Below are positions 25,916 through 34,077 of a DNA stretch of 57,682 nucleotides, in pieces. The notes beneath the pieces are model-generated. The model made no database searches. It was not told the origin of the DNA and saw nothing but the letters and a program-made list of their open reading frames with translations. Numbering within the stretch: the first letter of the stretch is position 1; each line of letters begins with the position of its first letter. The DNA is from JAWXBK01 sp034439975 (GTDB taxonomy: Bacteria; Pseudomonadota; Alphaproteobacteria; Dongiales; Dongiaceae). Made by a program: the position numbers and the translations under genes. Location: contig JAWXBK010000094.1 in NCBI GenBank assembly GCA_034439975.1, forward strand, positions 1-57,682. Reading direction: 5' to 3'.

Positions 25916-27181
25916 TTGCGCCGCTCGCTCTTCGCCCTCCTTATCCTGCTGCTGACCGGCCCCGGCCTCTTCGCGCCGGCCGCCGGGCAAAGCCTCGTCG
26001 GCATCGCAGCGACGGTGAACGACGACGTCATCACGATCCTCGACGTCGCGACGCGAACCAAGCTGGTCATCCTCGCCGGCGGGCTGCCGAACACGCCGCA
26101 GATCGAGGCACAACTGCAGCCGCATGTGCTGCGGATTCTGATCGACGAGCGCCTGAAAATTCACGGCGCGGCGCTTGAAGGAACGACGGCACCGGAAGCC
26201 GTTGTCGAGGAGCGCCTCGCGTTCGTCGCCAGCCGAAACAATATGACGATCGAGCAGTTCGAACAGATGCTCTATCGCGGCGGCGTACTCATCGAAACGC
26301 TGCGCGACCAGATCCGTGCCGAGCTCGCCTGGAACGATGCCATTTCGCGCCGATTCAGCTCGAAGATCCAGGTCACCGGCCCGCAGGTCGACGAGCGATT
26401 GCGGCGCATCGAATCCGGCAGCGGCCTGACCCAGTATCTGGTTGCCGAATTGCTGGTTGCGGTGAGCCAGCCGGGAGAGGATGCGCAGGCGCGGCTCGCG
26501 GCCGACAATCTTCTGGCGTTGATTCGCAGCGGCGTACCGTTCTCGCTGTTGGCCCAGCAATTTTCACAGGCACCGAGCGCGCTCAACGAGGGGCAGCTCG
26601 GGTGGCTCAATTCCGCATCGCTCGAATCCGAAATCGAATCGGCCGTGGTTGGCTTTGCTGTAGGCGAGGTCGCGGGGCCGATTCGCACCACCAGCGGCTA
26701 TCTGCTGGTTTTCCTGATGGACAAGCGCGAGAGCGACGAAATCAGCGGCACGCAGGTCCAGCTCGCGCGGATGGTCGTCCCGGTTCAGCCGGCGGCCCCG
26801 GCGGAGGACGTGGCCGAAGCCGAGGGCCTCGCCAATTCGATCCGCGGCCAGGTGACGAGTTGCGCCGAATTCGAGGCGTTTGCCCGGCAAATCGATCCGG
26901 TGCTGAACGCCAATCCACAGCTCGGCCTCGGTCTTGTCTCGCAATTGCCGGCGGAAATCGTGCCCTTGATCGAAGCCGCCGAAATCAACGCTCCGACCGC
27001 CGCACACCGGGTCACCCAGGGCTTCGAAATCTACATGGTCTGCGACCGTCGCGAAGGGGGCCCGGTCACGCCGAACCGCGACCAGATTCAGGAACGACTG
27101 CGCACCGAGGCGCTCAACGACGCGTCGAAGACCTATCTCGCCGAGCTCCGGCGCAGTGCCATCATTCAAATCCGAAACTGA
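25916..27181 (+). CDS. surA: SurA-type periplasmic chaperone / peptidyl-prolyl isomerase
   Basis: A 421-residue exported chaperone for outer-membrane proteins. A signal peptide (MRRSLFALLILLLTGPGLF, ending near APAAGQS) is followed by the SurA N domain (GIAATVNDDVITILDV, helices to about residue 160). Next is one good parvulin domain (ADNLLALIRSGVPFSLLAQQ to GYLLVFLMDKR) and a second, degenerate one towards the C-terminus. The only start that keeps the signal peptide is TTG 25916, and its ribosome site is weak. It follows lptD by 83 bases and overlaps rsmA by 26 bases. Confidence 0.9.
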   Translation: MRRSLFALLILLLTGPGLFAPAAGQSLVGIAATVNDDVITILDVATRTKLVILAGGLPNTPQIEAQLQPHVLRILIDERLKIHGAALEGTTAPEAVVEERLAFVASRNNMTIEQFEQMLYRGGVLIETLRDQIRAELAWNDAISRRFSSKIQVTGPQVDERLRRIESGSGLTQYLVAELLVAVSQPGEDAQARLAADNLLALIRSGVPFSLLAQQFSQAPSALNEGQLGWLNSASLESEIESAVVGFAVGEVAGPIRTTSGYLLVFLMDKRESDEISGTQVQLARMVVPVQPAAPAEDVAEAEGLANSIRGQVTSCAEFEAFARQIDPVLNANPQLGLGLVSQLPAEIVPLIEAAEINAPTAAHRVTQGFEIYMVCDRREGGPVTPNRDQIQERLRTEALNDASKTYLAELRRSAIIQIRN

Positions 27182-28049
27182 CCGGGACGACCCCGATCCG
27201 GCGTTGCCGCCGCTGCGCGACGTCATCGCGCGTCATGGCCTGACCGCCCGTCGCACCCTCGGCCAGCATTTTCTGCTCGATCTCAATCTGACGCGCCGCA
27301 TCGCGCGCGCCGCTGGCGATCTTGCCGGCCGCTGCGTGATCGAAATCGGCCCGGGACCGGGTGGCCTCACCCGCGCGCTGCTGGAAGCCGGGCCCGATCG
27401 TGTCATTGCGATCGAGAAAGACCGCCGGGCCATCGCCGCGCTCGAAGAACTCCATCCGGTCTGGCCGGACCGTCTCGAGATCATCGAGGCGGACGCGCTC
27501 GCGCTCGACGTGTCGCGCCTCGGGCGCGCCCCGCGCAAGATCGTCGCCAATCTGCCCTACAATATTTCTACCGCGCTTCTCGTCGCCTGGCTGCCTCAGC
27601 TCACCGCGTTCGAAAGCCTGACGCTGATGTTCCAGAAAGAGGTCGCCGAACGGCTGGTTGCCGCACCCGGCAGCCGCGATTACGGGCGCCTCAGCGTCGC
27701 GACGCAATGGCGCGCACAGGTGCGGCGGCTGTTCGACATACCCGCGCGCGCATTCACGCCGCCGCCGAAAGTCGTCTCGAGCGTGATCGCAATCGAACCG
27801 CGCGCGGAGCCGCTCTTTCCGGCCGATCCGGATTGTCTCGAACGGGTTGTCGCGGCCGCCTTCGGGCAGCGCCGCAAGATGCTGCGCCAGGCGCTGCGGA
27901 CGCTCGGGCCGGATGCGGAGAGCCTGCTCGCCGATGCCGGGATCGATCCGACTGCCCGCGCGGAAACGCTGTCGATCGAAGCGTTCTGCGCCCTCGCGCG
28001 CGCCTTCGCCGCGCGAGGGGGGCCTACTGCCCCTCGCGCAAAGCCTTGA
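27156..28049 (+). CDS. rsmA: 16S rRNA dimethyladenosine transferase
   Basis: A 297-residue KsgA/RsmA that dimethylates the two adjacent adenines near the 3' end of 16S rRNA. Motifs: TLGQHFLLDLNLTRRI, the SAM site VIEIGPGPGGLTRALL, the catalytic VANLPYNIST and LMFQKEVAERLVA, then the C-terminal helical domain with FGQRRKMLRQAL. The start is GTG 27156, inside the end of surA. Its last 26 bases overlap the convergent gmk. In most alphaproteobacteria pdxA lies between surA and rsmA; it is missing here. Confidence 0.95.
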   Translation: MPSFKSETDRDDPDPALPPLRDVIARHGLTARRTLGQHFLLDLNLTRRIARAAGDLAGRCVIEIGPGPGGLTRALLEAGPDRVIAIEKDRRAIAALEELHPVWPDRLEIIEADALALDVSRLGRAPRKIVANLPYNISTALLVAWLPQLTAFESLTLMFQKEVAERLVAAPGSRDYGRLSVATQWRAQVRRLFDIPARAFTPPPKVVSSVIAIEPRAEPLFPADPDCLERVVAAAFGQRRKMLRQALRTLGPDAESLLADAGIDPTARAETLSIEAFCALARAFAARGGPTAPRAKP

Positions 28050-28683
28050 CGAATTCGTGCAGGCCGATCTGGCGATCGCGCCGCAGCCGCTCGGCCTGCA
28101 GAATCGCCTGAATCTGCCGGACGCTGTCGGGAATGTCGTTGTTAACAATCACGTAGTCGTATTCCGCCCAGTGGCTCATCTCGTCGGCCGCCTTGCTCAT
28201 GCGGCCGGAGACGACCTTGTCGCTGTCCTGCGCCCGGGCCTTGAGCCGACGCTCCAGCTCGCGCGTCGACGGCGGCAGAACGAACACGCTGACCAGATCG
28301 TCGCGCGCGTTCTCGGCGAGTTGCTGCGTTCCCTGCCAGTCTATGTCGAACAATACGTCGCGCCCGGCCGCGAGCGCCGCTTCGACGGGCGCGCGCGGCG
28401 TACCGTAATAATGATCGAACACCTTGGCATATTCGAGCAGCTCGCGGCGATTGACCCGGAGATTGAACTCGGTCGGATCGATGAAATGATAATCGACGCC
28501 GCCGGTCTCGCCGGGCCGCTTGGTCCTTGTCGTAACCGAAACCGACATGGTGAGGCCCGGTTCGCGCGCCAGAAGCTCGCGCGAGATCGTGGTCTTGCCG
28601 GCGCCCGACGGCGAAGACAAAACCAGCATCAGGCCGCGGCGCCGGATGGTGAACGGCGTTTCCGCGGTTTTCTGACCGCTCAT
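28024..28683 (-). CDS. gmk: guanylate kinase
   Basis: A 219-residue guanylate kinase converting GMP to GDP. The P-loop is LSSPSGAGKTTISRELL, the GMP-binding region TTRTKRPGETGGVDYHFI, and the lid region DIDWQGTQQLAE is complete. A short N-terminal extension precedes the P-loop. It lies downstream of yicC on the same strand, a pairing also found in other bacteria, and converges on rsmA with overlapping 3' ends. Confidence 0.97.
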   Translation of the reverse strand: MSGQKTAETPFTIRRRGLMLVLSSPSGAGKTTISRELLAREPGLTMSVSVTTRTKRPGETGGVDYHFIDPTEFNLRVNRRELLEYAKVFDHYYGTPRAPVEAALAAGRDVLFDIDWQGTQQLAENARDDLVSVFVLPPSTRELERRLKARAQDSDKVVSGRMSKAADEMSHWAEYDYVIVNNDIPDSVRQIQAILQAERLRRDRQIGLHEFVKALREGQ

Positions 28684-28705
28684 GCTTCGGATCCGGTCGG
28701 GGGCA

Positions 28706-29590
28706 TCATTCGATGTTCTGCACCTGCTCGCGCAACTGTTCGATGGTCGTCTTGAGTTCGAGCCCGATCTCGGTCAATCGCAGATCGGCCGATTTGGAAC
28801 AGATCGTGTTGGCTTCCCGATTGAGCTCCTGACAGAGAAAATCGAGTTTGCGCCCGACGGCACCGCCCTGCGTCACCAGATCGCGGGTGGCGGCGACATG
28901 GGCCTCGAGCCGGTCGAGCTCTTCGCGGATATCGGCACGGGCGGCAATCAGCGCGACTTCCTGTGCGAGCCGTTCTTCCGACAGCATCGGCATCGCTTCG
29001 AGCAAAGGCTCAAGCTGCGCCTCGATCCGCGCCTTCGCGGCTGCAGGCTGCAAGGCCGCCGTGGCGGCCGCTTCGTTGTACAGACGTTCGAGATCAGCCA
29101 GTTGCGCCTGCGCGATCGCCGCAAGGCGGCTGCCTTCGATCCGGCGCATCTCGGCGAGCGCCGCCAGCGCCGTTTCGAACGCGGCGAGCAGGGCCGTCTC
29201 GTCGATCGGCTGTGCTTCGGTCTCGTCGCGCTCCACCACGCCGGGCAATGCCAGCATGCCATCGAGCCGCGGCGGCGCCATGGTCGTCGCGCCGAGCGCT
29301 GCAATCGCATCGAGATAGGCCTTGAGCACCTCCTGATTGATGCGGAAGGTCAGTGCGCGCTGCGCGCCCTGAACGGGGCTCAATTGCACGGTGACGTTAC
29401 CGCGGCGGCAGAAGGCGGGGATGCGCTGACGCAGCGTCGCTTCGAGCCCTTCGAGCCCGGTCGGCAGCCGGCAGCGCAGATCGAGATTGCGCGCATTGAC
29501 GCTGCGCAGTTCCCAGACCCAGCGCGTGCCGCCGATTTCTGTTTCGGCGCGCGCGAATCCGGTCATGCTGGCGATGGCGCTGGCCGACAC
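28706..29590 (-). CDS. yicC: YicC/YloC family endoribonuclease
   Basis: A 294-residue YicC-family protein. The N-terminal SMTGFARAE and the ELRSVNARNLDLRCRLP block, and the C-terminal VGRKLDFLCQELNREANTICSKS with LKTTIEQLREQVQNIE, are the family hallmarks. E. coli YicC is an endoribonuclease acting on RNAs such as RyhB. I prefer GTG 29590 because GAGAGG stands just before it and it is close to the SMTGFAR motif. The open frame reaches 29746, but the extra part overlaps the divergent SDR gene and is unlike the family. Confidence 0.9.
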   Translation of the reverse strand: MSASAIASMTGFARAETEIGGTRWVWELRSVNARNLDLRCRLPTGLEGLEATLRQRIPAFCRRGNVTVQLSPVQGAQRALTFRINQEVLKAYLDAIAALGATTMAPPRLDGMLALPGVVERDETEAQPIDETALLAAFETALAALAEMRRIEGSRLAAIAQAQLADLERLYNEAAATAALQPAAAKARIEAQLEPLLEAMPMLSEERLAQEVALIAARADIREELDRLEAHVAATRDLVTQGGAVGRKLDFLCQELNREANTICSKSADLRLTEIGLELKTTIEQLREQVQNIE

Positions 29591-29699
29591 GCGATCCCTC
29601 TCGATCTTGTAGGTTCCGACCCCTACTGCCACTATATCCGGCGGTGGATACCGCGCCAAGCTTCCCTCGTCCGCAAAGATTCCCAGCCGGTTCCTGTTC

Positions 29700-30476
29700 A
29701 TGCGCCACCCGCGATCGATCCTCATCACCGGTGCCAGCAGCGGCATCGGGGCAGCGTTGGCGGCGGTTTATGCAACCACCGGCGTCCGCCTGGTCCTGAC
29801 CGGACGGGATCGCGCCCGACTCGATGCCGTGGTCACCGATTGCCAGGCGCTCGGCGCCGAGGCCGACGCGCGAATCGTCGACGTGACCGACCGCACCGCA
29901 ATGGCCGCGCTGATTGCCGAGTGCGATGCGACTGCGCCGCTCGACCTGGTGATCGCGAATGCCGGCGTTTCGGCCGGTACGCTCGGCGGACCCGAACAAG
30001 GCGACCAGGTGCGTACGCTGTTCGCGATCAACGTGGATGGCGTCGTCAACACGGTGCAGCCGGCGATCGACGCGATGCTGCCGCGCGGTCGCGGCCAGAT
30101 CGCGATCATGAGCTCGCTCGCCGCGCTGCGCGGCTTTCCCGGTGCGCCGACTTATTGCGCCAGCAAGGCGGCGGTAAAGATCTGGGGCGAAGCACTGCGC
30201 GGCGCGCTGCACCATCGCGGCATTGCCGTAAGCGTCATCTGCCCCGGCTTTATCAGAACGGCGATGAGCGCGGAGAACGATTTCCGGATGCCGCTGCTGA
30301 TGTCGGCCGACAAGGCGGCCGCCATCATCCGGCGTGGCCTCGCGCGCAACCGCGCCCGGATCGCATTTCCCTGGCGGCTTTACGCGGCGGTCTCGCTGGT
30401 TGCCTCGCTGCCGCCCGCGCTGATCGATCCGCTGTTGCGACGATTGCCGGCGAAGGCGGGCCAGATCCGGCGCTGA
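29700..30476 (+). CDS. SDR family NAD(P)-dependent oxidoreductase
   Basis: A 258-residue classical short-chain dehydrogenase. The cofactor loop is ITGASSGIGAALA and NAG lies in VIANAGVS. The catalytic Ser is in IMSSLAAL, with Tyr and Lys in PTYCASKAAVK. A hydrophobic stretch near the C-terminus (YAAVSLVASLPPALIDPLL) suggests membrane association, as in some lipid-active SDRs. Substrate unknown. It diverges from yicC and converges on mltG with a 19-base gap. Confidence 0.9.
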   Translation: MRHPRSILITGASSGIGAALAAVYATTGVRLVLTGRDRARLDAVVTDCQALGAEADARIVDVTDRTAMAALIAECDATAPLDLVIANAGVSAGTLGGPEQGDQVRTLFAINVDGVVNTVQPAIDAMLPRGRGQIAIMSSLAALRGFPGAPTYCASKAAVKIWGEALRGALHHRGIAVSVICPGFIRTAMSAENDFRMPLLMSADKAAAIIRRGLARNRARIAFPWRLYAAVSLVASLPPALIDPLLRRLPAKAGQIRR

Positions 30477-30495
30477 TCACAGCCGGCGCCGGCGG

Positions 30496-31566
30496 CTATT
30501 CGGTCGCGGCCTCTTCTTCGGTCTCCAGCGCATCGGCGGCCGCTTCGGCTTCGGCGGCCGCGGCGGCGGCATCTTCAATCTGCTGCGCGCGGATCTTCCG
30601 CCAGTGCGCGACGTTGCGATTATGCTCGCTCAGCGTCTTCGCGAAGGCATGGCCGCCGGTACCGTCGGCAACGAAATAGAGATCTTCGGTTGCCTCCGGA
30701 TTGAGCACCGCCTCGATCGCATCGCGCCCCGGATTGGCGATCGGCCCCGGCGGCAGACCGGCATAGCGATAGGTGTTGTACGGGTCGTCGATCGCCAGAT
30801 CGTCATAGGTCAGGAGACGGCCGAGCGGCGCTTCGCCCTGCGTCACGGCGTAGATGACCGTCGGATCGGATTGCAACATCATGCCGCGTTCGAGCCGGTT
30901 GACGAAGACACCGGCGATCCGGGCGCGCTCGCTCTCGAGCGATGTTTCCTTTTCGACGATCGAGGCGAGTGTCAGCGCGGCCTTCGGCGTATTAAACGGC
31001 AAATCGTCCGCGCGGGCCTCCCATAGTTCCGCCAGCGTGCGCCGCATCGCATCGTTCATGCGTTCAACCAACGCCGCGCGGTCGTCGCCATAGGAATAGA
31101 AATAGGTCTCGGGCAGGAACGCGCCCTCTTCCTGAAAGCGCGATGCATCGGGCGCATCGCCGCTCAGCATGTCCGCTGCGGCGACGAGATCGAGCACCTG
31201 CCGATTGGTCAGCCCCTCGGGAATTGTGAGGCGATGCTGGACCTGGCGGCCGTCCGACAGCATGGACATGAGGCCGGCGGGACTGATCCCCGCAGTGAAA
31301 ATATACTCACCCGCCTTAAGCGGGCGCTCGCGACCATAAATTCGCACGCCCCACTCGAACACCCAGTCATGTTCCAGCAAGCCCGCTTCCGCGAGCTGAT
31401 CGCCGATCGCAGCGACACTGGCGCCGCGCGGAACGACGAGCGTCACCTCTTCGGTTGTCGGTCCCGGCTTATGGAAGGCGCGATCGAACCACCAGGCGCC
31501 GCCCCCCGCGGCCGCAGCGGCGACCAGGATACAGAGAGCCAGTGCGATCAGCAGAAACCGGCGCAT
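30496..31566 (-). CDS. mltG: endolytic murein transglycosylase MltG
   Basis: A 356-residue MltG that cuts nascent glycan strands at the membrane and so sets their length. One N-terminal membrane helix (residues 3-27) is followed by a LysM-like region. The YceG core has LPETYFYSYG, the catalytic Glu in LASIVEKET, LQSDPTVIYA and LYFVADGTGGHAFAKTLSEH. The C-terminus has an Ala/Glu-rich tail of about 30 residues. It lies 12 bases after fabF in the fab cluster, the usual alphaproteobacterial position. Confidence 0.95.
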   Translation of the reverse strand: MRRFLLIALALCILVAAAAAGGGAWWFDRAFHKPGPTTEEVTLVVPRGASVAAIGDQLAEAGLLEHDWVFEWGVRIYGRERPLKAGEYIFTAGISPAGLMSMLSDGRQVQHRLTIPEGLTNRQVLDLVAAADMLSGDAPDASRFQEEGAFLPETYFYSYGDDRAALVERMNDAMRRTLAELWEARADDLPFNTPKAALTLASIVEKETSLESERARIAGVFVNRLERGMMLQSDPTVIYAVTQGEAPLGRLLTYDDLAIDDPYNTYRYAGLPPGPIANPGRDAIEAVLNPEATEDLYFVADGTGGHAFAKTLSEHNRNVAHWRKIRAQQIEDAAAAAAEAEAAADALETEEEAATE

Positions 31567-31578
31567 CGGCCGGCAGGA

Positions 31579-32850
31579 TCAGTGAACGCCCGCGAACACC
31601 AGGCTCGCGTTCGTGCCGCCGAAACCGAACGAATTCGAAAGCACGGCGCGGATCGGGCGCTGTTTCGCCTGTTTCGGCACCAGATCGACATCGCAGCCCG
31701 GCGAGGGGTTGTCGAGATTGAGGGTCGGCGGGCAGATACCGTTGCGCAGCGCCTGGATCGAGAAGATCGCCTCAACCGCGCCGGCTGCACCGAGCAAATG
31801 GCCGATCGCCGACTTGGTCGACGACATCGACACCTTGTAGGCCGCCGGCCCGAACAGCCGTTTCATCGCGCCGAGCTCGATCTCGTCGCCGAGCGGCGTC
31901 GAGGTGCCGTGCGCATTGATATAGTCGATATCGTCCGGCGTGAGTTTCGCGCGCTTCAGGGCGGCCCGCATCGCGCGGAAACCGCCGCTGCCGTCCTCGG
32001 CCGGGGCCGTAATGTGATAGGCGTCGCCCGACAAACCATAGCCGACGATCTCGGCGTACATCTTGGCGCCGCGCTTTTTGGCGTGTTCCAGCTCCTCCAG
32101 AACCACGATGCCCGAACCATCACCCATGACGAAACCGTCGCGGTCGACGTCCCAAGGGCGCGAGGCACGTTGCGGCGTATCGTTGAAGCCGGTCGAGAGA
32201 GCGCGCACGGCCGCGAACCCGGCAACGCCGAGACGGCAGATCGAGGCTTCCGCGCCGCCGGCCACCATCACATCGGCATCGCCGAATTCGATTAACCGCG
32301 CCGCATCGCCGATCGCATGCGCGCCGGTCGCACAGGCGGTCACTACCGAATGATTGGGTCCGGTAAAACCGTGCCGGATCGATACATGGCCCGACGCGAG
32401 ATTGATCAGCGCTGCCGGAATGAAGAATGGACTGACCCGTCGCGGGCCGCGTTCGTGCAGCGTGATCGACGCATCGTAGATACCCTGCAATCCGCCGATG
32501 CCCGAACCGATCAGGACGCCAGTGCGCTCGCGCGATTCCTCGTCCTCAGGCTTCCAGCCGGAATCCTCGACGGCCTCGTCCGCTGCCGCGATGGCGTAGT
32601 GGATGAACGCGTCCATCTTCCGCCGGTCTTTGGGCAGAATGTAGGATTCGATGTCGAATCCGCCATTGGCCTTGTCTCCGCGCGGGACGTTGCCGGCAAT
32701 CTTGCAGGGAAGATCGGAAACATCGAACGCCTGGATCGGGCCGATACCGCTCTCGCCATTGATCAGCCGCTTCCAGACGCGTTCGACGCCGCAGCCGAGC
32801 GGCGACACGATGCCCATACCGGTGACGACGACACGTCGCATCGCTGTCAT
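31579..32850 (-). CDS. fabF: beta-ketoacyl-ACP synthase II
   Basis: A 423-residue condensing enzyme for fatty-acid elongation. The nucleophile is in VTACATGAHAIGDA, the two His in INAHGTSTPLGDE and IGHLLGAAGAVEA, and the Lys in SSTKSAIGH. The start could be ATG 32850 or ATG 32841, which directly opens the usual MRRVVVTGMG; neither has a strong ribosome site. It follows acpP by 45 bases and precedes mltG. Confidence 0.97.
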   Translation of the reverse strand: MTAMRRVVVTGMGIVSPLGCGVERVWKRLINGESGIGPIQAFDVSDLPCKIAGNVPRGDKANGGFDIESYILPKDRRKMDAFIHYAIAAADEAVEDSGWKPEDEESRERTGVLIGSGIGGLQGIYDASITLHERGPRRVSPFFIPAALINLASGHVSIRHGFTGPNHSVVTACATGAHAIGDAARLIEFGDADVMVAGGAEASICRLGVAGFAAVRALSTGFNDTPQRASRPWDVDRDGFVMGDGSGIVVLEELEHAKKRGAKMYAEIVGYGLSGDAYHITAPAEDGSGGFRAMRAALKRAKLTPDDIDYINAHGTSTPLGDEIELGAMKRLFGPAAYKVSMSSTKSAIGHLLGAAGAVEAIFSIQALRNGICPPTLNLDNPSPGCDVDLVPKQAKQRPIRAVLSNSFGFGGTNASLVFAGVH

Positions 32851-32895
32851 GCAGGTCTGTGAAGGAAGAAGCGCGGTCTCAGCACCGGCCGCGGA

Positions 32896-33138
32896 TCAGC
32901 TGTTCGCCGCGTGCTGCTCGATGAACGCGATGGCGTCCTTGACGGTCTGGATCTTCTCGGCGGCGTCGTCCGGAATCTCGCACCCGAACTCTTCCTCGAA
33001 AGCCATGACCAGCTCGACGGTATCGAGGCTGTCGGCACCGAGATCGTCAATGAAGCTTGCGCCTTCATTGACCTTCGCTTCATCGACGCCCAGATGTTCG
33101 ACGACGATCTTTTTCACCCGTTCGGCGATGTCGCTCAT
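32896..33138 (-). CDS. acpP: acyl carrier protein
   Basis: An 80-residue acidic acyl carrier protein. Phosphopantetheine attaches to Ser37 in GADSLDTVELVMA. The four-helix pattern and length match E. coli AcpP. GAGGGG lies about 11 bases before ATG 33138. A 163-base spacer separates it from fabG, far longer than the other gaps in this cluster, and holds a possible structured leader. Confidence 0.98.
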   Translation of the reverse strand: MSDIAERVKKIVVEHLGVDEAKVNEGASFIDDLGADSLDTVELVMAFEEEFGCEIPDDAAEKIQTVKDAIAFIEQHAANS

Positions 33139-33176
33139 GTCGATATAACCCCTCGAAAAACGTTGCTGCCGTCGTG

Positions 33177-33241
33177 GCCCTCAACCTCGGATCCGAACCC
33201 GCCGCTTGCTGCGAGTCGTCCGGACGGCCGACCTTGAGGGC
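33177..33241 (-). other. candidate structured leader RNA upstream of acpP
   Basis: In the fabG-acpP spacer, GCCCTCAA and TTGAGGGC (33234-33241 and 33177-33184, read on the minus strand) can pair as a perfect 8-base closing stem around 49 bases. Inside, a hairpin GTCG..CC/GG..CGAC and a short CTCG/CGAG pairing are possible, giving a branched fold. It ends 38 bases before the acpP start. It is too short and lacks the T-arm of a tRNA, and no T-tract follows as for a terminator. I know no named family for it. Confidence 0.35.
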
Positions 33242-33301
33242 GGCGTCCAATAACACAGCGGCCGAAGCTTGGCCAGCGCCGCGGACCCTAGGAAAACGCG
33301 C

Positions 33302-34039
33302 TTATATCATCGCCATTCCGCCGTTGACGTGCAAGGTCTGGCCGGTGACATAAGACGCCTCGTCGGCGGCCAGAAAAGCCACACAAGCCGCCACCTCTTC
33401 GACCGTCCCGAGGCGCCCGAGCGGGATCCCCGACAGAAAGCGCTCGCGTGTCTTTTCACTGACCGCGTCGGTCATGGCGGTCGCGATGAAGCCCGGTGCC
33501 ACACAATTGACTGTGATCCCGCGGGTCGCGACCTCCTGGGCGATGGCCTTCGACATGCCGACGATGCCCGCCTTGGCGGCCGCATAGTTCGCCTGGCCCG
33601 GATTGCCAATCACGCCGCTGATCGAGCCGATACTGATGATCCGGCCGGCGCGCTGCTTCATCATGCCCCTGAGTGCCGCGCGGGTCAGACGGAAGACCGT
33701 CCCCAGATTGAGCTCGATGACCGCCTCCCAGTCGTCGTCCTTGAGGCGCATCGCGAGACCGTCGCGGGTGATGCCGGCATTGTTGACCAGAATGTCGAGC
33801 CCGCCCATCGCCGCCTCGGCCTCGCCGATCAGTTTGTCGGCGGCGCCGGCGTCGGTGAGATTGGCCGGCAGGATATGCGTGCGCCCGCCCAGGGCATTCG
33901 CGCGCGTCTCGAGCGCCTCCCGCCGCGTTCCCGAGAGCGCAACAATGGCGCCCTGCTCGTGGAGGCCGCGCGCAATCGCGCCGCCGATGCCGCCCGAAGC
34001 GCCGGTGACCAGCGCCCGTTTACCCGTCAGATCGAACAT
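33302..34039 (-). CDS. fabG: 3-oxoacyl-ACP reductase
   Basis: A 245-residue FabG, the NADPH-dependent ketoreductase of fatty-acid elongation. Cofactor loop VTGASGGIGGAIA; NNAGITRD; catalytic Ser in SIGSISGVIGN; Tyr and Lys in NYAAAKAGI; C-terminal YVTGQTLHVNGGMAMI. I use ATG 34039, which follows GGCAGGG; the open frame continues through fabD in another reading frame without homology. Gap to fabD is 38 bases. Confidence 0.97.
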   Translation of the reverse strand: MFDLTGKRALVTGASGGIGGAIARGLHEQGAIVALSGTRREALETRANALGGRTHILPANLTDAGAADKLIGEAEAAMGGLDILVNNAGITRDGLAMRLKDDDWEAVIELNLGTVFRLTRAALRGMMKQRAGRIISIGSISGVIGNPGQANYAAAKAGIVGMSKAIAQEVATRGITVNCVAPGFIATAMTDAVSEKTRERFLSGIPLGRLGTVEEVAACVAFLAADEASYVTGQTLHVNGGMAMI

Positions 34040-34077
34040 GCCCTGCCATCCTCGTCCGCTATCGGTTCTGCAACAAT

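Noticed and set aside
33177..33241. tRNA gene on the minus strand
   Set aside because: Acceptor-like stem exists, but the length is 65 bases, no T-arm stem pairs around the TTCGGAT loop and no proper anticodon arm is visible.
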